Assembly: GCA_014529385.2 (NCBI GenBank)
Contig: CM043967.1
Location: forward strand, 83,142,778 to 83,204,777
DNA: 62,000 nt
Direction of reading: 5' to 3'
Source of the DNA: Adiantum capillus-veneris
Taxonomy: Eukaryota > Streptophyta > Polypodiopsida > Polypodiales > Pteridaceae
Below the pieces are notes generated by a model, which worked only from the letters and a program-made list of their open reading frames with translations, ran no database searches and had not been told where the DNA came from. The translations under genes and the position numbers were made by a program. This document shows positions 27,075 through 38,400 of this stretch, piece after piece; position 1 is the first letter of the stretch; the number at the start of each line of letters is the position of its first letter.

Positions 27075-29376
27075 GAAATTCCACCCCAGAGAGTATTGGC
27101 CCCAAACCTTGGCGCCCCTTTTGGTATTTCTTTATATTACTGCTGATTCGCAAAGTACAACAGCCGGGGAGCACCTCCTCTGCAATCTGCGCGCTGAAGA
27201 GTGCCAGAGAGGGCCCCCAAGGCTCATATTTAAAGGCCCAAAGCCTAAAAGCATCAAATATGAAAAGCTGACTCCAAAAAATCACTTTCCTAAAATTTCG
27301 GGATTTCCCTAAAAATCCGCCGCGAATTCCGGGACGTCCGTACAGGTGCCACATCATCATGTTTTGATGTGCAAAGTCTTTTGAGTGTGTTCTGCTTTAT
27401 TTTTAATGCCTTTATGTCACTTGGGACCCCATCAGACGGGATCCCCATAAGTTGGTAGGACTTCTTCTTGTGTTGCTTGTTCTTCTTAGGGTTTCTAGAA
27501 TTAGGGTTTGCAGGTTTTAGGGTTAGGGTTTCCAGAATTAGGGTTTAGCAGTTAGGGTTTTTGGCAGAAATTAGGGTTTGCAGGTTTTAGGGTTAGGGTT
27601 TCCAGAATTAGGGTTTCAGCAATTAGGGTTACCACGTCCTCATTCTGTGACACTTCTTCTACTGCTTCTTAGGGTTTAGGCCCCCTCGGTCGGCATCTGT
27701 AAGTTGGCTCCATTCTTTAGGCTTTGACACGTCAGCAGTTTGTTACATCTCCCCTTCTTGAAAGAGAGTAATCGTCCGCGATTACAGCATATCTGCAAAA
27801 CAACTCAAGTTAGTTCAAAAATTTCCGAGGGTCATTCCGAGGGACATTCCGAGGGACAATCAATTTGCTCTTTTTATTAAGGAGTTAGCTTCTCCTTTCT
27901 GCTCTTTTGATCAAGGAGTTAGCTGCTCCTATCGGCTGTTTTGATCAAGGAGTTAGCTTCTCCTTTCCGCTCTTTTGATCAAGGAGTTAGCTTCTCCTTC
28001 GGCTGTTTTGATCAAGGAGTTAGCTTCTCCTTTCGTCTAGATTGGAACTCTTGATATTCCGGCGTAGTAAAATTAGCCATCACACCCAGACCGTACTGAT
28101 CTTCCACGGGTGTCTTGATGCACTAAAATTACATACCCAGGCAATCTCATCCAATTAGGAATATTCAGTAATTGACACATCACAATGCAACACAAATGCT
28201 CACATATGCATGTTACAAGACACAACAAACAGCGCCGTTGAGCACTCCTCCGAGACAAACGGTCTGCGGTATGAAGCTACTCAACGACTACCTCGTCACT
28301 CCCCCCGCAAATAACCTAAGAAGGTCCGGGCCATGAGCTCAGAGGACTGTACAACCAAACGCTCCCCAGACCGCAGTCTGCGTCGCCCAGAGGTTCAAGC
28401 ATACAACGAAACGCTCCCCAGGCATCGGCTTGCGTCGTTCCGAGGTTCAAACAATATCAAGACAGTATTTCTCACTCCTCCACTCGGGAGTAAAAATCAC
28501 CAATCAATGAAACCGGCATTGAAACCAAAGTCAAACATTTTAAATCGGCACCAAAACAGGTTCAAAACAGATATCATCCATTTCAAACAAATTCCAAACA
28601 GGATCACCAAACAAGATCAAACAGAACTTAAACTTAAAAAGCAATCTCGACATCAATCGAGCTCGAAAAGTCGACCGACTTTCCATCTTGAAACCTGCAC
28701 CAAAAATTAGGGTTAGGTTCCTTCCATGAGGTCGTAGCCGAGCACAACATGGTCCATCAGCTCTTGGACAGACAGTGTTTCTTTGGCGGCGATGGTAGTC
28801 CCAAGAGATAGCAATCACACTGAACCTCCAAGGTCATCTGCTCGTGAAGAGACATCTACTGAGAGATGTCGAGAAATTTCAATTTATAATCTGCTAGGGT
28901 TTCCATGACAAGCATTTCAGGATACCCCACTCTGCCAGAAGTTGCACTCCGAAGGAAGATGTCAGAAACCATATAACTTCGGGCAAAAATTTTCTTGAAA
29001 GCTTGCCAAGTACTTGGAGTATGCTGCTTGGTAGCTATAGACATCAACATCTGCATGGCACTGCTTCTGAGAAAAACAGTGACTTGAAACAAATCTGGAT
29101 CCTTCTCTTGCATGGCTTATGCCATGTAAGACATGAGCGGTGAAGACGGGAGCGCGCCCGATGCGCGATGAAGTAAGGGTGGGAGTGGCTGATACCTCAA
29201 ATATAATTCAATTCCAATAGCTCTGTCTGCTCTTTTGTAGGACCGGTATGCTTTCAGAAAAGCACACGCTTGATGCTTTGATACCACTGTCACAAATGCG
29301 GGCACCACGTGCCGATAGAAAAGAACAGACTGAACAGACTTTTAGCACTTCAATAACAACTGTTCAATAACAACTG

Positions 29377-29445
<69 letters not shown>

Positions 29446-32400
29446 GACACGCGACACGGAGTGGCGAAATTCCACCCCAGAGAGTATTGGCCCCAAACCT
29501 TGGCGCCCCTTTCGGTATTTCTTTATATTACTGCTGATTCGCAAAGTACAACAGCCGGGGAGCACCTCCTCTGCAATCTGCGCGTTGAAAAGTGCCAGAG
29601 AGGGCCCCCAAGGCTCATATTTAAAGGCCCAAAGCCTAAAAGCATCAAATATGAAAACCTGACTCCAAAAAATCACTTTCCTAAAATTTCGAGATTTCCC
29701 TAAAAATCCGCCGCGAATTCCGGGACGTCCGTACAGGTGCCACATCATCATATTTTGATGTGCAAAGTCTTTTGAGTGTGTTTTGCTTTATTTTTAATGC
29801 CTTTATGTCACTTGGGACCCCATCGGACGGGATCCCCATAAGTTGGTAGGACTTCTTTTTGTGTTGCTTGTTCTTCTTAGGGTTTCTAGAATTAGGGTTT
29901 GCAGGTTTTAGGGTTAGGGTTTCCAGAATTAGGGTTTAGCAGTTAGGGTTTTTGGCAGAAATTAGGGTTTGCAGGTTTTAGGGTTAGGGTTTCCAGAATT
30001 AGGGTTACCACGTCCTCACTCTGTGACACTTCTTCTACTGCTTCTTAGGGTTTAGGTCCCCTCGGCCGGCATCTGTAAGTTGGCTCCATTCTTTAGGCTT
30101 TGACACGTCAGCAGTTTGTTACAGCTCAGGCTCAGCCACAACCTGTGGTTCCAATCTATCTTGTCCTTGCTCCTCTTGAGCCCTGACATTTTGTCTTGCA
30201 CGTGCAGGTCCATCTTCTTGGAAGACAACTCTTCTAATCTCCTCAATCCTCTCTGGTTTAGAATGATATTTGGATTCATTAAAGTGAACATCATTGCTGC
30301 GGACAACCTTTCTGGATTCGGGATCCCAAAGTCTGTACCCCATCTCACCAGAATTACCATAGCCTAGAAAGATGCACTTTCTACTCTTTGGCTCAAGTTT
30401 GTTCCTAAATTCCTTTGGAACGTGAGTATATGCCTCACAGCCAAAGACTCTGAGATGCTTGTATGAGGGCATTTTGCCTGACCATACCATCTTTGGCACT
30501 GAATCCTTGTGCAAAACCTTGCTAGGAGATCTATTTACAAGATGAACAGATGTTGATACAGCTTTAGCCCAAAACCCATTTGGCAGCTGTGCATTAGACA
30601 ACATACTTCTGACCTTCTCTTGTATGGTCCTATTCATCCTCTCAGCAACACCATTTTGAGGAGGATTGTAAGGAGTAGTAAGTTCACGTTTTATACCTTT
30701 TGACTCACAAAAGTCCTGAAAGGCCTTTGAAACATACTCTTCACCATTGTCAGTGCGTAAGCATTTAAGCTTCTTGCCACTCTGATTCTCCACAAGTGTC
30801 ACAAACGTTTTGAAAACACTAAACGCTTCATCCTTGTGCTTGAGAAAGTAAACCCATACTTTCCTCGAGTAATCATCTATAAATCTCATAGAGTAAGAAG
30901 CTTCCCCTAGAGATAGGTTAGGCATAGGTCCACACAAATCACTATGAACAAGTGCCAACTGTGTATCTCTTCTACTGCTTCTATGCTTATGTGGCTGCTG
31001 TGTTTGCTTACCATACAGACAATGTTCACAGAATTCAAAATCATTAAATGAAAAGCCAGGCAAATAACCAGAACGAGACAAGATTTCCATTCCCTTCTTG
31101 GACATATGTCCTAACCTGCTATGCCACAAAGAAACGTTTGGCTGCTCGGTTACATTGATTATATTTTTAGAGACATTTGATACATAAATCATGTAAAGTC
31201 CTCCAGACTTTACTCCATGTGCTACTGTCATAGAACCCTTGGATATCTTCCACATGTTCTGTCCAACAGTGGTGACGTAGCCAGCATCATCAAGTAAACC
31301 TGTGCTGATCAAGCTCTTTGTAATTGCGGGAACATGTCTCACATTCTTCAGCGTGAAAGAAGAGCCATTCTGAAACTTCAATTGAACATATCCAACACCT
31401 AAGATCTCACATGTCTGCCCATTGCCTAGCCGAACATGATCTTTAGTGGTCACATAAGAGGGTAAACCACTCCTTGTTTGGAGACACATGAAGTGATGCC
31501 CCTGAGTCTATAATCCAGTCACTCAGTGCATTTCCATCAGATGCTGTAAGAAGAGCTGAGTCCATTGTATTCTTCAAGAAGTAGATGTCTCTTGACACTA
31601 GACTGTCATCCTCTGCAACAGTGTTTGTCACATTTATTTCTTGAATCTTCACTGAGGACTTGTTCTCACCATGGTCTTCAGCTTTCTCTTTGCCTTTTTT
31701 TGCTTTCCATTCTCTGTAGTCTCTTTTCATGTGACCCTTCTTGCCACAATGGTAGCATTCTATGTCACTCTTGCCTTTAGCACTGCGGGACTTGCTACGA
31801 GACTGATTCCTCTTTCCACCTTTGTACTTTTCTTTGGTCCTTCCCCTGACAACTAAGGCTGTTCCTTTGCCTTTGTCCATTGTCTTTCTATTGGTTTCTT
31901 CAGTAAGCAGACTTCCTTCTACACCTGCTATGTTCAAACCATCTGGAGGTGCAGAATTACTCAAAGCTGTGCGAAAAGTGTCCCAACTTTCCGGCAATGT
32001 GATCAACAGGAACATAGCTCTAACAGGTTCATCAAACTTGACACCTTGAGCTGACAATTGACTGTAGATTGGACATAGGTGTCCCTTCTTTCATCTTCAA
32101 GTCAACAAGCTTCTTAAGCCAGTATACCTGTGAAGTTGCACTCTGCTTCTCATAAAGATCACTCAGCTTTAACCATGCTTGATAAGCCGACAACTCGTCT
32201 GCTACATTGAAGTAAACGCTTTCTGCCAAAGTCAGCATAATGGTAGAAAGTGCCAATTCATCCATTTTGCTCCATTCATCTTCTTCCATATCTTCTGGTT
32301 TTATCCCCTTGAGCTTTATAGGTTTTATCTGCTTCTTTTGTACCAACACGTGTCAAATCTGCTTCTTCCACAATGGGAAATTGGTTCCATCCAGCTTCTT

Positions 32401-35400
32401 GATATTGTAAAGAGCAGTGTCTTGTGATCCAGCCATAGCTACGCTCCACAGTAGTTTACTTTCCTGGGAAAAATTCGGCAGAGTTTCCCCTGTAAATTGA
32501 CCTCTAAACCAATATCAACTTGTCAAGTGAACCAAGAAAGCTTCAGATTCTGCATAAATTTCGGCAGTCTCCTTTGTAAAATGGCTCTGGTGTACTCAAA
32601 AACAGACCAAAAAACAGCTCAAAAAACCACTGTCTCTCTAACACTGGAAGCTGTGGGTAAACCTGTCCTGCACCTGTACTGTCTCTCACTGTCTTATCAC
32701 TGTCCTGTAAGCATAGACTGCGACAATGCCTCAACGGCAGTAAAGCAAAGATGCAATCCCAACTGTCTAACTCACAGTCAATATATCCTAGCTGCTTATC
32801 TAAGGGTGCTCGAGGGATCGCTCCAAGACCTGTATCACCGAAAGGATCTCAATATTCGAGAATCCCCCAGCTCAATAAAACCTCACTCGACCCTCAACAA
32901 AGGTTGCATTAAATCTGACAATACATAGACTTCCCACAAAGTCATACATCCACAAATTTCCCACTATATGCTGTAACCGCTGCGGCGGTTGTTTGCTGCG
33001 TGACTCACAGCCAGCAAACCCTCAACAGACATACATCATCTCTGACAATACATCCCATGTGGAAGTACCTGCAATGTCAGGATGAAATCTGGAATATCAA
33101 GCAGCAAACACAAGCTACCTGATGAACTAGTGAATGTCGCCTACAATCTGTGTGTAGATACGCCCGTGTCGTATGTGACACGCCTCCAAGAAGTGTGAGC
33201 CGTCCTTCGATGTGTAGACAGCCACAAATCAACACTCTGGGAGTGCCGATATCCTCAACACCGTAGGCCGAAACCCCAAATTTGCAGAGTCGGATCTGCA
33301 CCCGCTGAGACCACGTAGTCGAAAATGGCCTGCGCAGAACTTTGTCGAATCTCACTCCAATCTGAGCAAGTGACTCTGGCTACCTGCAAATGCTGCCCCG
33401 AGCCTCGATCTGAGCTCTGATACCAGTCAAAGGAGTATGAGCGGAAGTGTGACGCGAGAGAGAGTGCAAGAAGAAGAGCACGACGATATGGTGAACTCGC
33501 TCTACTGTAATGTGTAGAGCATAGTGAGTTCTTATTAGGTTTTTACAAAAGAATATGTGTACATACCTGGCGGCCCGCCCACTTACCTGGGCGACCACAT
33601 TGGGCTTTATACCCCAACAAAAAGGGCCATATCCCCGGGTCCCCTGTTTCTATGGCCGCTGCACCTATCAAGTGGTATCAGTCTATCAGAGCCCAGGCGG
33701 GTTGAGGAAGGAAGTCGGCATCTCAAAGTGTTGTAGGTCGGTGTTCTAAAACACAGTCGAAGTCCAAGTCGTAGGCGGTGAAGCAATCAAAACGTTGTGG
33801 CTATCTTTTGTAACTAACTTGGACACCCGAAGTCTAGATTCTACCACGACATAGTAGAGATTCACTTTAAAATAGTTCACAATAGAAGACACGGCCCGGC
33901 GTAGTTCCGTGCCAAGAGGTATTGGCCTTAAAGAATGACGCACCTTTCGGTATTTCTTTTTATATTAATCTGTGTGCAAAGTACAAGGGAGTCTGCGGGC
34001 ACTCACACTTAGACTCTGCGTCCAGATGCTCTGAGAAGTGAGCCCCTAAGGCCACTTATAAAGATTACATAGGGTTGCTAAAAGCAAAGCCCCCAAAAGC
34101 TTCAAACTCAAAAGCAATCATCTTCCAAAAGCTTCAGCGCTAAAAGCAGCCAACGTGATTCGCGGAATTCCGTACTGTCAGGCCACGTCAACAGCGAGCG
34201 CATTTTGCGGCCGTTCGTACACAACGGAAATTGCGGAGAGCTGTACGGCAGTCACGTCAGCAGATCCTGCGCTTTACTTAGTGTCCCCAGGGTCCCCTTG
34301 TCACTTGGCCATAAGTTGGGACAACTTCAAAGGGCTGCCACGCACCAATTTGTGACATACCCCCCTCTTGAAAGAATTGTAATCGCCCTCGATTACGCCT
34401 ACAAAACAGACAAAGGCCATAAACTGTCTTAATAGACACTGACTGTTAGTAGCGATGCACTAGACACAACACATCTAGCACTTGTACAAATCGACAGTCA
34501 CATCACCGGACATCACTTGACATCACAGGACATCACATGACAAATCACATACAAATTCATTTCAAATCTCAGACTATGATTAATCGGCAACGTATTTAGC
34601 AATCGCATCTAGATCCAGTCGGGACCTCACAGATGTCTGATTGACTAATCCTTATTGCAATCATGTCTATAGAGATTTAAGAGACCGAAATTCTGTAGTC
34701 ATTTCGTCTTTCAGTTCCTGCACTCAAACAAGTCGAGTACAAATCAATCACTTTCATTTTCGGGAATTCCAGTTCATAAAGTCATACAGCAGAATGCTGT
34801 TAGCCCATCAGTATCCCTGAAATCCAAAGGGAGACATTAGTGACTCTATTCAAAATCAGGGTAATTCGTTGACAAAGGAGTGGAGTGACTCCCCTCTTGT
34901 GCAAACCCGTTGCACTAGATTCACCATGCTGAAATCAGGGTTCTATCGGACTAGACTATGCTAAACCGAATGCTTCAAGGTAAAGTTCCAAAATATGAGG
35001 AGTATTTGCTAGGTCCTCCTCCATCCACTTCGCATCCAATGCAGGATAGTTCTTGAACTCAACCAAGAACCGCCTAATCACTTTACCTTTAATCTTTCTG
35101 TCCTTGTGTGCCAATATTTGTTCTGGAACGAGTATCTCCTCGCTTTCCTCCACTTCAGGTTGCTCATCTGGCTCCCCATCATCGGGCACATCGCCTTTTA
35201 AAGGCTTCAATAGACTCACATAAAATGCATTGTGAATCCTCAAGTATCGGGTAGCTTCAGTCTAAAGGAGACATCATTTATCTTTTCTTTTATCTGGAAA
35301 GGGCCATAGTACCTCATGCTAAGCTTTGGAAAAAGCCGCTCCTTTCCCTTTTTCTTTCTTGAGCGTGCCTTCTCAAAATGTAAGAGCACCCAATTGTCTT

Positions 35401-38400
35401 CCTTTAATTTCAAATCGCGACAGTGTCGATCTGCTGCCTTCTTGTGTCTTTCCTGAGATTTCGCTAAAGCCTCCTGGACCTTGGTAAAAGCAGTGTCCAA
35501 GTCCCTTGTGTATTGGTCGGCTTCAAAAATCTTACCTTTCGTGCTAAGGAAGGGTGGAACCTTCAGAGCACCTTCAATGATCTCAAATGGAGCCTTCCCC
35601 GTCGAAGAGTGGATTGTGTTATTGTAGGCAAATTCCACCAAGGGCAAATGTTTTTTCCATTGAGCCTTCTGATCAGAAATGTAAGACTTCAATAAATCCA
35701 GTACGACCGAATTTGCAACCTCAGATTGCCCATCTGTCTGTGGGTGGAAAGATGATGAGAACTGCAACCATGTGCCAATGTTCTCCCAAATAGCCTTCCA
35801 AAACAAACTCGTGAATCGGGGATCTCTGTCAGAGACTATTGTCTCAGGCATGCGATGTAATCTGAAAATCTGTGCAATGAATAGTCTCGCTAAATGATCC
35901 GGCTTGACTGTTTTCTTTACTAGAATGAAGTGAGTTTGCTTGCTAAATCTGTCGATGACAGTCCAAATGCCATCATGCCCACTCTGTGTCTTCGAGAGAG
36001 AAAAAATGAAATACATTGCAATACTTTCCCAGGGGCAGGTGGGATTGGGTAAAGGCTGTAACAATCCCAGCGCTTTATGCGTGTCAAACTTGACCTTTTA
36101 GCATACCAAGCAACTGCGTACAAAGTCGTCCACATCCTTCTTGAGTCTTGTCCAAAAGAAGTAACGCTCCACACCTTTCAAGGTGATGTCGATGCCACGG
36201 TGACCCATAAAAGGTAGATAATGACATTCAGTCAGAACCTTTTCCCTCAACGGCTGTGTAACGCACAACATCATTTTCTTCATCAAGTAGCCATCCCGTA
36301 TGGAATATCCCACTACTACCTCGCCATTCTGTATTCGAGTGAATACATTTGAAAAATCTGGATCTGCGGCATACTGATCAACCATGTCCTCGAAGCTTCT
36401 AGGGTGAATCGCGGAAATAGCCAAGACTAGCGGCTTTCGAGACAAAGCATCTGCCATGAAGTTCTTCTTTCCCTAAACATGAACAATCTGGAAGTGAAAC
36501 TGTGACAAGATGTTAGTCCACCGCATCTGCTTTTCCGATAGCTGCTTCTGTGACAAGAAGTAGCGTAAACTTTGATGATCAGTGAAGACCATGAAATCGG
36601 CTCCAAGTAGGTAGTGTCGCCACTGAGTAAGAGCATGGATCACTGCTAGAAGCTCTTTCTCATAAAACTGTGCTGTCAATTCTGACCTTGAAAACAATCG
36701 GCTTTCATAGGCAATCACATGGCCTTCTTGCATTAAGATCGCTCCCAGACTACGACCACAAGCATCACAATGTACTTCGAATGGCTTTTGCAAGTTTGGC
36801 AAAGCCAACACTCGTCCAGTAGTCAACTTCTCTTTCAGTGTCTGAAAGGTAGTCACCTCTGTGGGTCCCCACGAGAAAGGGACTCTTTTTTGTGTCAGAA
36901 TGCTCAAAGGGGAAGCTACCTCTGCAAACTGTCGAATGAACCGCCGGTAGTAAGAACACAAGCCGAAGAAGCTTCCAACTTCATGGAAGCAAGTTCGGCA
37001 AAGCAAAGCCAACACTGGTCCAGTAGTCAACTTCTCTTTTAGTGTCTGAAAGGTAGTCACCTCTGTGGGTCCCCACGAGAAAGGGACTCTTTTTTGTGTC
37101 AGAATGCTCAAAGGGGAAGCTACCTCTGCAAACTGTCGAATGAACCGCCGGTAGTAAGAATACAAGCCGAAGAAGCTTCCAACTTCATGAACTTTCTTCA
37201 AATCTGGCCAATCAAGAATAGTCTCAATCTCATCCTGTGTCTGGGGAATGTTATGATCTACCAGTTGATTCCCTTTATCCTTTGTTTCCTTGTGCCCTGG
37301 GACTTGCGGGTAGCGTCTTTCTCTTCCCCTGTCCATTGGCACGGTAGTCTTCAGAGTCAATCATCGGAACCCTAAGACGCACTATCATCTGACTCCGCTT
37401 TCTCTGGAATCCTTTGATGAACTTGCATTTGGTTCCCTTAGTTCGTCGGAACCCTCTGATTCTCCTGAATCCTGTGATGAGCTATCAACTGGTTTCCTTG
37501 ATTCATTCTCACTGGCACACTTTTGCCTTTTTGAGGTAGATACTATCGTGCCCTTCACGTAAGTCAATGAGCCGGCATGCATTCCAAATCGTTGCTTAGT
37601 CATGTCCCATAAGTCTCTGAATGGAGTCAGACTTCTGGTTTAAAGCATAGTCTTGAATCTCTTTAGCAAACCACAACAAAACCGCTCAATTTGGTCTTTC
37701 AAAGTAATCTTCCGAAACAAAGACGCTGGCAAACAAGTATCCCAAAATCTCTTGCAATAGTCATCCAATGTATCTTTCTTAGTCATTTTCAAGTGATGCC
37801 AAGTCGTGATGATATTCATCCGCACCATCCCTTTGAAGTAATATGCCGCCTGTCACTCCCTGAAATGTTCTGAGAGCCACTCTCCAAAGAAGGCGACGTC
37901 AATCTGTATATGGCCGGGTCTGTCTATACCCTTTTGACTGAGATGATGTGTCTCAAGAAATGTATCTTAGGCAAGAAAAACTCGCTCTTTTTTTTTTCAC
38001 GTTTATAAGCAATTTATGCTTCCTCAGTGTCTGGAAAACCCACAAATAATTGGTAGTCTGTGAAAATCCAAAAAGTCGTCCTGAAAGCTGTCTTGTAGAC
38101 GTCTCTAGAAGCAATACAGATCTGATGGTAATCACTCTTCTTATCAATTCGATAAGTAGAATTCTGAGTATATCATCGATCCTCGTAATGTGGAAATCTG
38201 TTCTGGTTCATAATTCATGTAATGGAATTTGCCTATTCAATTTGAGAATAGCGGAATTTAATGAGAGTACTTTCAAGAAATGATTTTGTGAGCATAGCGG
38301 GTAGACATAATTGAAGATAGCAACATAATCATAGCAATTAGTTAACTTGGCATAGACAATACTTTTGCAAGAGAGAGAATTTAGAGAACATGACAACAAT

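Larger units (their letters stand above)
26921..30123 (-). mobile_element. TR-GAG-like non-autonomous LTR element
   Basis: LTRs at 26921-27747 and 29288-30123, ending in TGTAACA/TGTCAC at their outer ends, with GCTCA duplicated on both sides (26916-26920, 30124-30128). Primer-binding site at 29275-29286 (TGGTATCAAAGC, one mismatch to initiator Met). Polypurine AAGAAGGGGAGA next to the left LTR. The ~1.54-kb interior encodes only a Gag-like fragment, no PR, RT or INT. The LTRs differ by roughly a dozen substitutions and a few indels. It sits inside copia pol, so it is younger than that element. Confidence 0.88.
24992..33619 (-). mobile_element. Ty1/copia element with short (~193 bp) LTRs, split by an insertion
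   Basis: LTRs at 24992-25183 and 33427-33619 differ by about four substitutions and an indel. On the minus strand they begin TGTTGGGGTATAAAGCCC. Polypurine tract at 25184-25195 (AAGTGGGAGG on the coding strand) and initiator-Met primer-binding site at 33414-33425. Flanks ACAAG and AAAAG look like a target duplication with one mutation. Order Gag-PR-INT-RT-RH is that of copia. Pol is split at 26920/30124 by the TR-GAG-like element and carries a nonsense codon and frameshifts, so it is inactive. Confidence 0.92.

Noticed and set aside
27486-27632. Chromosome end or interstitial telomere
   Set aside because: The TTTAGGG units are irregularly spaced with other sequence between and occur identically in both LTRs of one element.
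27860-28035. Regularly spaced repeats as a CRISPR array
   Set aside because: No unique spacers; units are contiguous and lie inside a plant LTR element.
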